The position numbers and the translations under genes are program-made. A DNA stretch of 42,798 nt from the NCBI RefSeq assembly GCF_003003885.1, contig NZ_PVWN01000039.1, positions 1-42,798 on the forward strand. Reading direction: 5' to 3'. Of this stretch, positions 1 to 9,075 are shown piece by piece (position 1 is the first letter of the stretch; the number at the start of each line of letters is the position of its first letter). The stretch is from Chlorogloea sp. CCALA 695. Lineage in GTDB: Bacteria > Cyanobacteriota > Cyanobacteriia > Cyanobacteriales > Chroococcidiopsidaceae. A model generated the notes under the pieces. The model was not told the origin of the DNA, did no database searches, and saw only the letters and a program-made list of their open reading frames with translations.

Positions 1-104
1 CTGATGACAACAGCCGTTTTATTGAGGAGCGGAATGATGGGAAACTATCACGTTCCGTTTTGTAGAGCAGTGGAGGGAGCGACCCCTTCGCTGACTTTAA
101 TTAT
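1..104 (+). mobile_element. 3' end of a group II intron (domains V and VI)
   Basis: Positions 28-59 fold as a textbook domain V. AGCGGAA (28-34) pairs with TTCCGTT (53-59), a two-base CG bulge follows (51-52), then TGATG (35-39) pairs with TATCA (46-50), and a G-C pair closes a GAAA tetraloop (41-44). The catalytic AGC triad is at 28-30. A second hairpin at about 64-96 fits domain VI, with a candidate bulged branch-point A near 94, and the 3' splice boundary would be near 102-104. The rest of the intron, including any reverse transcriptase, lies left of the window. The 150 bases between the intron end and hsdM hold no recognisable gene. Confidence 0.7.
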
Positions 105-258
105 CATTAGAAAAGTAAGACAACACTTGGTTTAGACTTGAGTGGAGTGTCTAGCGGCGCTTTGTTAACGCCTTTAAGAGTCCATATTTGGACTACTTAA
201 GAATCCTTGCGGCTTCAGCCCAAGGAGTATCAATCCGACTTCTTTAGTTAAATTAATT

Positions 259-1287
259 GTGGAAATTATCGAGCCGTTTCATGGGCGAATTTTTGACCCT
301 GCTTGTGGTTCGGGAGGAATGTTTGTCCAAAGTGCGGCTTTGGTGGAAAGGCGAAAGCAGGCAAACCTAAATAATGAAATTAGTATTTATGGGCAGGAAC
401 GAGTTGCAGAGACAATTCGCCTGTGCAAGATGAACTTAGCAGTGCATGGGTTGTCAGGTTTGGGTAGCGTTCGCGAAGGTAACAGTTATTACGAAGATAT
501 CCACCAGTGCTTGCATAAATTTGATTTTGTGATGGCAAATCCACCTTTTAATGTGAATGCGGTGGATAAGGAAAAGATAGCAGGCGACCCGCGATTTAAA
601 GAATTGGGATTGCCTAGGGCTGATAATGCTAATTACATCTGGATTCACCTGTTTTATAGTGCATTGAATCAAACTAGACGGACAGGATTTGTGATGGCAA
701 ATTCTGCTAGTGATGCCAGGGGTTCGGAACTAGAGATTCGCCGCAAGCTGATTCAAGCGGGAGCGGTGGATGTGATGGTTTCTATTGGCTCTAACTTTTT
801 CTACACGGTAACGCTACCTTGTACGTTGTGGTTTTTGGACAAGGGCAAGGAGAATATAGCCCGAAAAGATAAAGTGCTGTTTGTTAATGCACGGCACATT
901 TACCACCAAGTCGATCGCGCTCATCGAGATTTTACTGACGAGCAAATGAAGTTTTTAGCAAATATTGTACGGTTGTATCGTGGAGAACTGCCAGTAGTTA
1001 CAAATGGTAGCGATGAAATGCTGAAACAGAATTTTCATGAGCGTAGTTATCAAGATGTAGCGGGATTGTGTAAAGTCGCAACTTTAGCTGAGATTGAAGC
1101 GCAAGGTTGGAGTTTGAATCCTAGGCGTTATGTGGGAGTGGCAGAAAAGAAAGCTGAAGATTTTGTTTTTGCGGAGCGATTAGAAGAATTGAATGAGGAA
1201 TTAGAAGTTCTCAATGTGGAAGCGCGAGAATTAGAGGAACAGATCGCTGCTAATGTGCCGAAGTTGTTGGAAGAAACATTAGGCTAA
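259..1287 (+). pseudogene. hsdM: Type I restriction-modification methylase subunit HsdM, N-terminally truncated
   Basis: The protein would be the N6-adenine methyltransferase subunit of a type I restriction system. The reading frame opens just before the SAM-binding motif [10 protein letters not shown] (residues 14-23) and has the catalytic NPPF (residues 94-97). It ends in the coiled-coil tail expected at the HsdM C-terminus. It is 342 residues against roughly 480-550 for the family: the whole N-terminal HsdM_N helical domain is missing. In-frame sequence upstream of the GTG at 259 still reads SLVKLIV, as in HsdM, and then becomes unrelated, so the break lies at about 235. A group II intron end lies about 150 bases upstream, which suggests that insertion or rearrangement removed the front. 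Activity is doubtful without the N-terminal domain that contacts HsdS. Confidence 0.8.
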
Positions 1288-1331
1288 ATTTAACTTCAAA
1301 ATAGAAAATCAAGGCATTAAAGGTAAAAGCG

Positions 1332-1568
1332 ATGAATGCTTACAAAAAATACATCACTATTGAAGACCCCAATCATGTTGTTTTGTCCGATCTTCCATTT
1401 AAGCCAGGGCAACGAGTAGAGGTGATTATTTTAGCAGCAGACAGCAAGCGTGCAATTAGTGAGGAACTTAGAGATTTGTTTGATAGAACACAGGCGCTCC
1501 CTGGAGTCCAAGATATTAGAGAAGATGAAATTGCAGCAGAAATAGAAGCTTACGGTCGCGGCGAATGA
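1332..1568 (+). CDS. Antitoxin of a PIN-domain toxin-antitoxin pair
   Basis: This 78-residue acidic protein sits directly before a PIN-domain gene and overlaps its start by four bases (ATGA), the classic layout of a toxin-antitoxin operon. The N-terminal part (YITIEDPNHVVLSDLPFKPGQ) resembles the short beta-rich antitoxins that cyanobacteria pair with COG1569 PIN toxins. The C-terminal half is acidic and probably wraps the toxin. It would neutralise the toxin and is likely to repress its own promoter; both roles are inferred from the arrangement. The exact antitoxin family is not certain. Confidence 0.75.
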   Translation: MNAYKKYITIEDPNHVVLSDLPFKPGQRVEVIILAADSKRAISEELRDLFDRTQALPGVQDIREDEIAAEIEAYGRGE

Positions 1569-1987
1569 GAGTTGTTGATACCAATGTATTAGTTTCTGCT
1601 GTCCTAAAGGGGAAAAAGCCACGAGAGGTTATTCAGTTTATTATTGACACTCAAGGTTTTGAGTGGATTGGATCGGTAGAAGTTTTAGCTGAATCCACAG
1701 AGGTTTTAAGCCGTCGTAAATTAAAACTGACAGATGAAATAAAAGAAGAATGGTTTAAAACTATCAATACAGTAATGGCAATCATTGATGTCAATGTAGA
1801 AATTAATTTTCCTAGAGATCAAAAGGATGCTAAATTTATCGCTTGCGCTTTAGCAGGTGGAGCAGATTTTTTGATTACAGGCGATCGCGATTTTACTGAA
1901 GCTCAAACTTTGATGGATACTACAATTATTTCTGTGTCTTTGTTTAAGAAGTTAGTTTGCGATGTAAGGAATGAGGAAAGTAGTTAA
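1565..1987 (+). CDS. PIN-domain toxin (VapC-like, COG1569 type)
   Basis: A 140-residue PIN-domain ribonuclease. It begins with VVDTNVLVSA, giving the first catalytic Asp (residue 5). The acidic residues around E41-E45 supply the central ligand. The block KDAKFIACALAGGADFLITGDRDF carries the remaining Mg-binding aspartates. Such proteins cleave RNA, often initiator tRNA or rRNA loops, and stop growth when freed from the antitoxin. The gene is complete and translationally coupled to the upstream antitoxin. Together they probably act as an addiction module that stabilises the surrounding island, whose restriction genes are otherwise decaying. Confidence 0.85.
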   Translation: MRVVDTNVLVSAVLKGKKPREVIQFIIDTQGFEWIGSVEVLAESTEVLSRRKLKLTDEIKEEWFKTINTVMAIIDVNVEINFPRDQKDAKFIACALAGGADFLITGDRDFTEAQTLMDTTIISVSLFKKLVCDVRNEESS

Positions 1988-2118
1988 GAGTAGAGCGATC
2001 TCACTCAACGAAAATATTATCAACAAGCGCGATCGCATATGTCTGTCATGGGGTTTGTTTTTGAGAATAGGGAGCAAGTGGCGATCGCACAGCTTAAACA
2101 AATTGTAAAAAGGTAATA

Positions 2119-3138
2119 ATGAGTTCTATTTCTCCGGGCAATTATGGCGAACTACTGGTACAAGTCAAGCAGCGCATTCGTTCGGCTCAATATGAGGCGC
2201 TAAAAGCAGTTAATAAAGAATTGATTGCTCTGTATTGGGACATTGGGGAGGCAATTGTGACTCGTCAGCAAGACGAAACTTGGGGTAAATCGGTAGTAAC
2301 AAACCTTTCTCAAGACTTGCAAGCCGAGTTTCCCGGAGTTGGTGGTTTTTCTGCGGCTAACCTATGGCGAATGAAGCTTTTTTATGAAACTTATGTCAAT
2401 CGGGAAAAACTCGCACCATTGGCGCGAGAAATTGGGTGGAGTCATAATTTAGCGATTATGGAGAAGTGCAAGGATGATTTGGAGCGTGAATTTTACCTTC
2501 GCATGACTCGTAAGTGTGGCTGGACAAAAAATGTCTTGATTCATCAGATTGAAAACCAAACTTATGAGAAAACTTTACTAAATCAGACTAATTTTGAGCA
2601 AACTTTGCCAGAAGAAATCCGCATTCAGGCTAAGTTGGCGGTCAAGGATGAATATACATTTGATTTTTTAGAATTAGCAGATGAACACAGCGAACGCCAG
2701 TTAGAGCAAGCAATTCTGGCTCGTGTTGAACCCTTTTTGCAAGAAATGGGTGGAATGTTTACTTTTGTGGGTAGTCAGTATCGGTTAGAAGTTGGGGACA
2801 AAGAATATTTTATTGACTTATTGCTGTATCATCGCCGTTTGAAGTGTTTAGTAGCAATTGAGTTAAAAATTGGGGAGTTTTTGCCGGAATATGTAGGTAA
2901 GATGCAATTTTATTTGTCTGTGTTGAATGATCGCGTGCGACTGGAGGATGAAAACTATTCTTTGGGAATTATCCTTTGTAAGTCCAAAAATAAAACTATT
3001 GTTGAATATGCGCTGAAGGAGTCTAATCAGCCGATTGGAGTTGCAACTTATCGAATGGTTTCAACGCTACCTCAAGAGTTGAAAGATCGGCTTCCTACAC
3101 AGGAACAAGTGGCGAAGTTGTTGGAAGGTATGGAGTAG
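2119..3138 (+). CDS. DUF1016 / YhcG-family PD-(D/E)XK nuclease
   Basis: A 339-residue protein with the two-part layout of the DUF1016 family. The N-terminal helical domain (about 1-165) includes LYWDIGEAIV and WSHNLAIMEK. The C-terminal PD-(D/E)XK nuclease fold (about 180-330) carries the motif residues in YFIDLLLYHR and VAIELKIGEF (Asp, then Glu-x-Lys). Members are found beside type I restriction genes and mobile elements and are thought to process or cleave DNA; the substrate is not established. It lies between the toxin-antitoxin pair and hsdS, and no stops or frameshifts are seen. The start ATG follows a weak AAAGGTAATA ribosome site. Confidence 0.85.
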   Translation: MSSISPGNYGELLVQVKQRIRSAQYEALKAVNKELIALYWDIGEAIVTRQQDETWGKSVVTNLSQDLQAEFPGVGGFSAANLWRMKLFYETYVNREKLAPLAREIGWSHNLAIMEKCKDDLEREFYLRMTRKCGWTKNVLIHQIENQTYEKTLLNQTNFEQTLPEEIRIQAKLAVKDEYTFDFLELADEHSERQLEQAILARVEPFLQEMGGMFTFVGSQYRLEVGDKEYFIDLLLYHRRLKCLVAIELKIGEFLPEYVGKMQFYLSVLNDRVRLEDENYSLGIILCKSKNKTIVEYALKESNQPIGVATYRMVSTLPQELKDRLPTQEQVAKLLEGME

Positions 3139-3374
3139 ATGCAGGGAAATAATCAAGCGCAATCTTACAACATCTTAAACTTTGATGAGTAAAACAACTA
3201 TTTATATACTTACACTCAAAAAGTTTGTTTACATTATAAGCAAACAATTAAATACAGGTAGTTTTATTAGTGAGAATAATTACTAAGAGAATAGTAATAT
3301 TATTTGGGATTATTATTTTAAATACAAATTTAGAATTAAATAAAAGCAGTCTGAGCCAACGTATAGAAATACAA

Positions 3375-4562
3375 ATGAAAAACAAGTTGAAAAAAGTTCC
3401 TCTTGCTGATGTATCTGTATTGTATGACTCGCTTCATCAAACGCCTCAATATTCTGAAAATGGCTATCCTATGGTAAGAGTAACCGACATTAAACTTGGA
3501 TACTTAGACTTGGCGAAAACGAAAAAAGTAGATGAAAGTATATATAGAGAATTTACAAAAAAGTACAAGCCTCAAATTGGCGATGTTGTATTTTCACAAG
3601 TGGGAGCTTATGGAAACTCAAGTTATGTCAATAAAACTAAAGCTTTTTGCTTAGGGCAAAACATCGTTTGTATTTCACCTAAGCAGCAGTTACTTAATTC
3701 TTTCTACCTATATTCCTGCTTAAACTCTCCTTTTGTTAAGCAACAAATTGATGCTTGTGTTGGCGGTTCATCTCAACCCACAATCAGCTTAAGAAACATT
3801 AATACATTACAAATTCCTTATCTTAGCCTTTCTATTCAAAACAAGATTGCTGCGATTCTCTCAAACTATGATCGCCTAATCGAAAACAACACGCGGCGGA
3901 TCGAGATATTGGAGGAGATGGCGCGAAGTCTCTACGATGAGTGGTTTGTCAAATTCCGCTTTCCTGGATATGAACAAACCAAAATGGTTGATTCAGAATT
4001 GGAGCTAATCCCTGAAGGTTGGGAGGTTAACAGATTAGATAATGCCTTAATTCTGCAAAGAGGCTTCGATTTGCCTACAAAACAGCGACAAGAAAGCAAT
4101 GTTCCAGTTTACGCATCTACTGGAGTTACTGGTACTCATAATGAGGCTAAAGTCAAAGCTCCAGGTGTCGTGACAGGACGAAGTGGATCTTTAGGAACGG
4201 TGATTTACATTGATGAAGATTTCTGGGCGCTAAATACGACACTTTGGGTTAAAGAATTTCGCCGGGTTACACCGCTTTATGCGTTCTACTTATTGAGTAA
4301 CTTAAGATTAGAGCAATTTAATTCTGGCGCAGCAGTTCCAACTCTTAACAGGAATGATGTACATAGTTTGCAAGTAGTTATTCCGTCTCATCTAGTGCTT
4401 GAGCAGTTCAATTGCTTTGTTAAGCCACTATTTGCAATGAAGAAAAATTTACAAACAAGAAATGTCAATCTCCGCAAAACCCGCGATTTACTCCTCCCAA
4501 AACTTATTTCAGGAGAAATAGACGTAGAAAACCTTGATATTGAAACTGAGATAGCAGCATGA
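3375..4562 (+). CDS. hsdS: Type I restriction-modification specificity subunit HsdS
   Basis: A 395-residue DNA-recognition subunit with two target-recognition domains (about 5-150 and 205-355). They are separated by the conserved central helix IQNKIAAILSNYDRLIENN / RRIEILEEMARSLYDEWF and followed by a second, shorter helix ending in DLLLPKLISGEID. The ATG at 3375 is preferred over a GTG at 3270, because the 35 residues in between are hydrophobic, AT-rich and absent from HsdS families, while MKNKLKKVPLADV looks like a real N-terminus. The gene appears intact, although both partners, hsdM and hsdR, are truncated. It could only function with HsdM from another locus. Confidence 0.85.
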   Translation: MKNKLKKVPLADVSVLYDSLHQTPQYSENGYPMVRVTDIKLGYLDLAKTKKVDESIYREFTKKYKPQIGDVVFSQVGAYGNSSYVNKTKAFCLGQNIVCISPKQQLLNSFYLYSCLNSPFVKQQIDACVGGSSQPTISLRNINTLQIPYLSLSIQNKIAAILSNYDRLIENNTRRIEILEEMARSLYDEWFVKFRFPGYEQTKMVDSELELIPEGWEVNRLDNALILQRGFDLPTKQRQESNVPVYASTGVTGTHNEAKVKAPGVVTGRSGSLGTVIYIDEDFWALNTTLWVKEFRRVTPLYAFYLLSNLRLEQFNSGAAVPTLNRNDVHSLQVVIPSHLVLEQFNCFVKPLFAMKKNLQTRNVNLRKTRDLLLPKLISGEIDVENLDIETEIAA

Positions 4563-4622
4563 AACATCCCAAACTATTAGAGATTCTCCCAAAATTACGC
4601 CTCTATTTTATCTAGTTGTACA

Positions 4623-4657
4623 GCGAAGCCCGTAACCGGGCGCGCTTGCGCTATCGC
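4623..4657 (-). repeat. Dispersed GCGATAGCGCAAGCGC/GGGCTTCGC repeat
   Basis: Read on the minus strand this 35-base element starts GCGATAGCGCAAGCGC and ends GGGCTTCGC. Related copies sit at 12822-12848 and 12946-12981 on the plus strand. The middle is variable while both ends are conserved. It is one of the short intergenic repeats typical of cyanobacterial genomes; its function is unknown. Confidence 0.6.
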
Positions 4658-4738
4658 CCGATAAGTTGAATTAGTAATTAAAAGCGATCGCCAAGGAAAA
4701 TAAATAGAAGTGCGATCGCATTGTAAAGAATAAAAAGT

Positions 4739-4942
4739 ATGAAAACACTACACAGAATTACACTAAATCCCGAAGTAATGGGTGGTAAATCTTGCCTTCG
4801 GGGGTGAAAAGTCACCGTTGGGACAATTGTAGGACTTATGGCATCTGGTCATTCACCCGACGAAATCCTGAAAGCTTACCCCTACCTAGAATTAGCCGAC
4901 ATTTAGGAATCCCTCGCTTACACAGAATGGCGCTTTGAATAA
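4739..4942 (+). pseudogene. DUF433 family antitoxin pseudogene (three in-frame stops)
   Basis: Reading through the stops gives a full DUF433 domain. MKTLHRITLNPEVMGGKSCL is followed by stop TGA at 4805-4807, then KVTVGTIVGLMASGHSPDE and the ILKAYPYLELADI block. Stop TAG is at 4904-4906, then ESLAYTEWRFE, and stop TAA is at 4940-4942. There is no frameshift. DUF433 proteins are small antitoxin-like partners of DUF5615 PIN-like toxins; no such toxin follows here. The three stops replace codons that could each derive from CGA, CAG or CAA by one C-to-T change. With the repeat at 4623 it fills the gap between hsdS and the transposase. Confidence 0.85.
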
Positions 4943-4962
4943 GTCGAGGTTACAAATGTTGT

Positions 4963-5517
4963 ATGACTCTTTATAAAAACAAATACCGGATCGAATCAAC
5001 AAGATGTAAAAACTGGAATTATACCTCCAATGGATATTATTTTGTCACTATTTGCACTCATAATAGAGAATATTTTTTTGGTGAAGTGGAAGGCAACGAG
5101 ATGTATCTATCTGCAATTGGTGAAATTGCAGCCGAAGAATGGCATAAAACTGCACAAATTCGTCCTAATGTTGAATTGGATGAATGGATCGTCATGCCAA
5201 ACCATATTCACGGAATTATAATTATTAAAAATCAACCTATAGAGACGTTTTCTCGGATAGAAATAGAGACGTTCCACCGGAACGTCTCTACATCACGATT
5301 AAAATCAGATTCATTGGGTGCGATCATTGGTCAATTTAAATCGGTTTGTACAAAACGTATTCGGGAGGCGGGTTTTTCTAATTTTGGCTGGCAAACCAGA
5401 TTTTACGACCATATTATCCGCGAACAAACATCTCTAGAAAACATCAGAAAATACATCGTTAACAATCCTATGAAATGGGAATTAGATAGACACAATGACA
5501 CAAATTTGTATATATAA
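4963..5517 (+). CDS. REP-associated tyrosine transposase (RAYT, Y1_Tnp family)
   Basis: A 184-residue HUH-type single-strand DNA transposase related to IS200/IS605 TnpA. The HUH motif is MPNHIHGI (His81 and His83), and the probable catalytic tyrosine is Tyr148 in FYDHIIRE. Such proteins mobilise REP palindromes rather than a complete insertion sequence. Consistent with this, a perfect 12+3+12 hairpin (5264-5290) lies inside the gene and adds residues 101-110 (IETFHRNVST) without breaking the frame. Further copies follow at 5544 and 5782. The gene sits where the N-terminal half of hsdR should be. Whether the insertion impairs the enzyme is unknown; it falls in a variable loop between the HUH motif and the tyrosine helix. 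Confidence 0.88.
   Translation: MTLYKNKYRIESTRCKNWNYTSNGYYFVTICTHNREYFFGEVEGNEMYLSAIGEIAAEEWHKTAQIRPNVELDEWIVMPNHIHGIIIIKNQPIETFSRIEIETFHRNVSTSRLKSDSLGAIIGQFKSVCTKRIREAGFSNFGWQTRFYDHIIREQTSLENIRKYIVNNPMKWELDRHNDTNLYI
5264..5290. repeat. REP-like palindrome copy 1 (inside the RAYT gene)
   Basis: Perfect inverted repeat: arm TAGAGACGTTCC, loop ACC, arm GGAACGTCTCTA. It lies inside the transposase coding frame. A degenerate left arm (AGAGACGTTTTC) sits 20 bases earlier at 5241. Cyanobacterial genomes carry many palindromes with TAGAGACG ends. Confidence 0.9.
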
Positions 5518-5543
5518 AATCGTCCCTATCCCGTATTCCCTGT

Positions 5544-5568
5544 AGAGACGTTCCACCGGAACGTCTCT
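5544..5568. repeat. REP-like palindrome copy 2 (between RAYT and hsdR)
   Basis: AGAGACGTTCC, loop ACC, GGAACGTCTCT: 11 perfect pairs, identical to the core of copy 1. It lies between the transposase stop and the hsdR remnant. Confidence 0.9.
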
Positions 5569-5580
5569 GTTTCTATACTG

Positions 5581-7498
5581 TTGGGAAATTGGACATTTTT
5601 GATTATTACCGACCGCGAAGACCTAGACGATCAAATCTACAAAAACTTTGCTTACGCTGGAGCCGTCACCGAACCCGAAAAGAACGTCAAAGCCGATAGT
5701 GCCGAACATCTCAAGCAACTATTACAAGAAGACCATCGCCACATCTTCACCCTAATTCAGAAATTCCGTACCGAAAAAAATTGTAGAGACGTTTCGCCGG
5801 AAAGTCTCTACAGCGATCGCTCAGACATTATTGTCATTGCTGATGAAGCCTACCGCAGCCAGTACGACACCTTCGCGCTCAACCTCAGAAATGCTCTACC
5901 CAATGCAGGCTTTATTGGTTTTACTGGCACGCCCTTAATGAGCGGGGAAGAAAAGACAAGGGCAGAATTTGGCGACTACATCAGCATCTACAATTTTCGG
6001 CAATCAGTAGAAGACGGCGCAACAGTACCGCTTTACTACGAAAACCGCATTCCAGAACTGCAACTGACAGCAGCGACTCACTGCCCAGATTGCCTATATG
6101 GAAACAACAGATATGGCTGCGGTCATTTCTTCCTCTCAAAACGAAGCTGAGGACTTTAAACAAAAAGGGTTAGACATCATGCCCCATCGCCATCGGATGA
6201 TGAATGAGTCACCAGGGCTAGATGAAAAATTTAAGGATGAAAATCACCCTCTACGGATTGTGTTTGTCTGTGCTATGTGGATGACTAGGTTTGATGTGCC
6301 TAGTTGTTCCACTATTTATTTAGATAAGCCGATGCAGAATCACACCCTAATGCAAACTATAGCTAGGGCAAACCGAGTATTCAAGGACAAGGTAAACGGA
6401 TTAATAATGGACTACATTGGCGTATTTCGCAACCTGCAAAAAGCCCTGGCGATTTATGGAGCTGCGGCGGGTGGAGGCATAGAGGAAGGAGATATACCCA
6501 TCAAAGCTAAAACTGCCTTAGTCGAACAACTTAGAGAAGAGTTCGCCGAAGCCACAGACTTTTGTACTGCTAAGAAAATTGACTTACCTAAACTCCTATC
6601 AACTCAGGATGCCTTCGCGCGCACTAAGCTATGGGCAGATGCCGTAGAAGCAATTTTGCATGGCGATGACTCAAAACGAACTTATTTCTCTCTAGCCGGA
6701 AATATCACTCGACTCTACAAAGCTATTCTGCCTGATCCAAATGCCAACGAATTTACTGCCTCTGAAGCGCTATTTAGCCGTTTAACCCAAGAAATTCGCT
6801 CAGAAGTTCCTGATGTAGCTATTTCTGAAGTCAAGGCACAAGTAGAGGAATTATTGGATGATTCAATTATGGCAGGTCAATTTATTATCCCTGACTCGCA
6901 AGGACAATACATCGACCTTAGCCAGCTTGATTTTGAGGCACTAAAAGCAAGATTTGCCACAGGCTACCAACGGACTGAAGCCGAGAAACTTAAAGGCACT
7001 CTCAACCGCAAATTGCAACGCATGGTAAGCTTAAACAAAAGCCGGACTAACTACCTAGAGAAGTTCCAGCAGATGATTGAAGACTATAATGCCGGATTGC
7101 GTAATGTAGAGTTATTCTTCAACAATTTACTTACTTTTGCCCAAGATTTGGAAGTCGAAGATAAGCGCGCGATCGCCGAAAATCTTACCGAAGAAAAATT
7201 AGCTATTTTAGATCTCTTGACTAAACCAGAAGTTAACCTCACCAAACAAGAAGAAAAGGAAGTTAAACAGGTTGCAAAAGTTCTCCTCGAAAACTTGAAA
7301 CGAGAAAAATTAGTGCTAGATTGGCGCAAACGGCAACAATCAAGGGCAGTAGTTCAACTAGCAATTGAGGAGGGGTTAGACCAGTTACCACAATCTTACT
7401 CTGCTGAAATCTACGAGCAAAAGTGCGATCGCGTTTATCAGCATATATATGATTCTTACCTCGATCTTGGTAAGAATATCTACATTGTTGCAGCTTAA
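5581..7498 (+). pseudogene. hsdR: Type I restriction endonuclease subunit HsdR, truncated and frameshifted
   Basis: The remnant reads in two frames. At 5581-6150 are helicase motifs ITDREDLDDQIY, IVIADEAYRSQYD (DEAH-like box) and GFTGTPL. At about 6098-7498 are MAAVISSSQNEAEDFKQKGL, RIVFVCAMWMTRFDVPSCST, HTLMQTIARANRVF and the C-terminal helical domain. The N-terminal nuclease domain and Walker A region are missing. Around 6055-6100 about 100 or more residues between ENRIPELQL and the second helicase lobe have been deleted and the frame changes. The family motif MWMTGFD reads MWMTRFD, losing a conserved Gly. A REP palindrome is embedded at 5782. The product cannot be a working restriction motor. 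Confidence 0.88.
5782..5812. repeat. REP-like palindrome copy 3 (inside the hsdR remnant)
   Basis: TGTAGAGACGTTTC, loop GCCG, GAAAGTCTCTACA. It is diverged from copies 1 and 2, with one unpaired base. It is inserted in frame in the hsdR reading frame, where it encodes about NCRDVSPESLY between conserved LIQKFRTEK and SDRSDIIVIADEA. Confidence 0.85.
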
Positions 7499-7577
7499 TA
7501 ATTTATATTTTTCTTTTTTATAGGCGATCGCCTCCGATCGCTCTAAGCCGATCGTTACCTCTCTAACTGTTAACCAT

Positions 7578-8732
7578 TTATGACAAATTGGGTGGTCTAA
7601 GGTTAGTAAAGTTGGTAGCACCATAGTGATTGTCAATCATTTTGGCTGATGTTCCCGTCCATCTACCAATGGCAGTGCTGTTAATATGTGCTTCTACACA
7701 TAAGCTAATGAAGGTATGGCGTGTCTGATAACTCTTACGGTAGGGAGTAGCGCATTTAGCTAAAACTGATTTCCAGGCACGGTTGGCAAAGTTATGATGG
7801 TCAATAAATTTTCTCTTTGGACTGGGAAATACTAACGATTCAGGATTGACTATCTCTGGTCGAATCTCATCTAAGATCGACTGTAATTCCGAAGTAATAG
7901 GAAAATCCCGTTTTCTTTGTGTTTTTAAGCCTTCTTTGAGAACTAACCCGTCTTCTGAAACTACAACAGTTTCTCGAAACTGAACTACGTTATTAGTAAT
8001 ATGCTTCCACTTTAAACCAATTGCCTCCGAGGGTCTACAACCTGTAAAGAAAAGGAAGCGGACATAGTTAGTGTAATAACAATAATGGCGATCGCCTTCA
8101 AAGGTCTGGATAATTAAGTCTCTCTCTTCCTTGCTAAACGGGTTAACGTCCTGTTTTTCAGATAGACCCTTTGGTAGTTTAATTTTCATTAAAACAAAAG
8201 GATTCGTTGCGATCGCGCCTTCTTCCATTGCCCAATTGCAGCAAGCCTTAATTTGGGTAAGACAACGTTTGGCGGAGTCAGGGGTCAAAGTCGATAATAG
8301 GTAATCTCTGATAGCAGAAGCATCATCTAGCGATCGACTAGGCAACTTAGCAATATGATTCCGATGCTTGATAAAGTCCTTAGCGTAGGTACTAGGACTT
8401 ACTTGAGGCTTCTTAAACTCACTGTACTTATCCCAAAGCTCATCGAGTTTTGGTTGTAGCTTCTGAATTGGTGTAATTGGTGTAACCGTACTCAGAACGC
8501 TTCTAGGATTATATTTCTCCAGAGTTGGATCAAACCGTTCAAATAAAATATCTTTCTCAATCTCCGCAGCCCTAAATTCTGCAAGCTTTCTGTTAGCAAC
8601 CGTATCAGCTAAACCAGTAGAGATGTAATGGCGCTTGCCACCATAATTAAACCGTAATTGCAACCGACTGTTAGAACTAAGAACAGAAACAGACCCCTTG
8701 GATGCTTTGCCTGTAGCAGTTTTTGAGTACAT
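7578..8732 (-). CDS. Tyrosine-family site-specific integrase
   Basis: A phage-type integrase of 384 residues. The C-terminal catalytic domain contains the first Arg in FTGCRPSEAIGLKW, the His-x-x-Arg-like box in YQTRHTFISL, and the nucleophile Tyr in MIDNHYGA near the C-terminus. An N-terminal SAM-like core-binding domain (about 75-180) precedes it. ATG at 8732 (MYSKTATGKASKG) is preferred; the longer frame to 8936 runs into the tRNA gene. The gene lies just downstream of the tRNA-Phe 3' end in the same direction, the usual place for an integrase that targets a tRNA. It probably inserted the island to its left. Confidence 0.87.
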   Translation of the reverse strand: MYSKTATGKASKGSVSVLSSNSRLQLRFNYGGKRHYISTGLADTVANRKLAEFRAAEIEKDILFERFDPTLEKYNPRSVLSTVTPITPIQKLQPKLDELWDKYSEFKKPQVSPSTYAKDFIKHRNHIAKLPSRSLDDASAIRDYLLSTLTPDSAKRCLTQIKACCNWAMEEGAIATNPFVLMKIKLPKGLSEKQDVNPFSKEERDLIIQTFEGDRHYCYYTNYVRFLFFTGCRPSEAIGLKWKHITNNVVQFRETVVVSEDGLVLKEGLKTQRKRDFPITSELQSILDEIRPEIVNPESLVFPSPKRKFIDHHNFANRAWKSVLAKCATPYRKSYQTRHTFISLCVEAHINSTAIGRWTGTSAKMIDNHYGATNFTNLRPPNLS

Positions 8733-8789
8733 AAAGCTTTTGGTGTAATGACTCCTCTGTTCTAGAGCTTTTACACCATCTTTACACCA
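8469..8789. repeat. Cluster of five TGGTGTAA octamers at the integrase 5' end
   Basis: TGGTGTAA occurs at 8469-8476, 8478-8485 and 8741-8748. Its complement TTACACCA occurs at 8771-8778 and 8782-8789. The last two are 11 bases apart, one helical turn, in the gap between tRNA-Phe and the integrase start. The first two lie within the gene and encode Thr-Pro-Ile repeats, so they may be a coding coincidence. They are candidate integrase arm-type or autoregulatory sites. Confidence 0.4.
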
Positions 8790-8906
8790 ATTACTTACCC
8801 AAGCGTACCCAAAAAGCACCAATAATAGTACGGACTTACTATTGTTGAACTTTCTCAAGATAGGCTGGGAACTTTTGAGTTGGCTGAATCTTTTACGTTT
8901 AATCAA

Positions 8907-8979
<73 letters not shown>

Positions 8980-9075
8980 GCACGGCAACTTGCGTTTTGA
9001 GTGCTTTATTAAGCTAACAAAAATATGTTGTTTTGGCAAGCATATAGTTAAAACAACTCTGTTTATCTTAATTAT

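Noticed and set aside
3270-3374. Earlier GTG start for hsdS
   Set aside because: The extra 35 residues are hydrophobic, AT-rich and foreign to HsdS N-termini.
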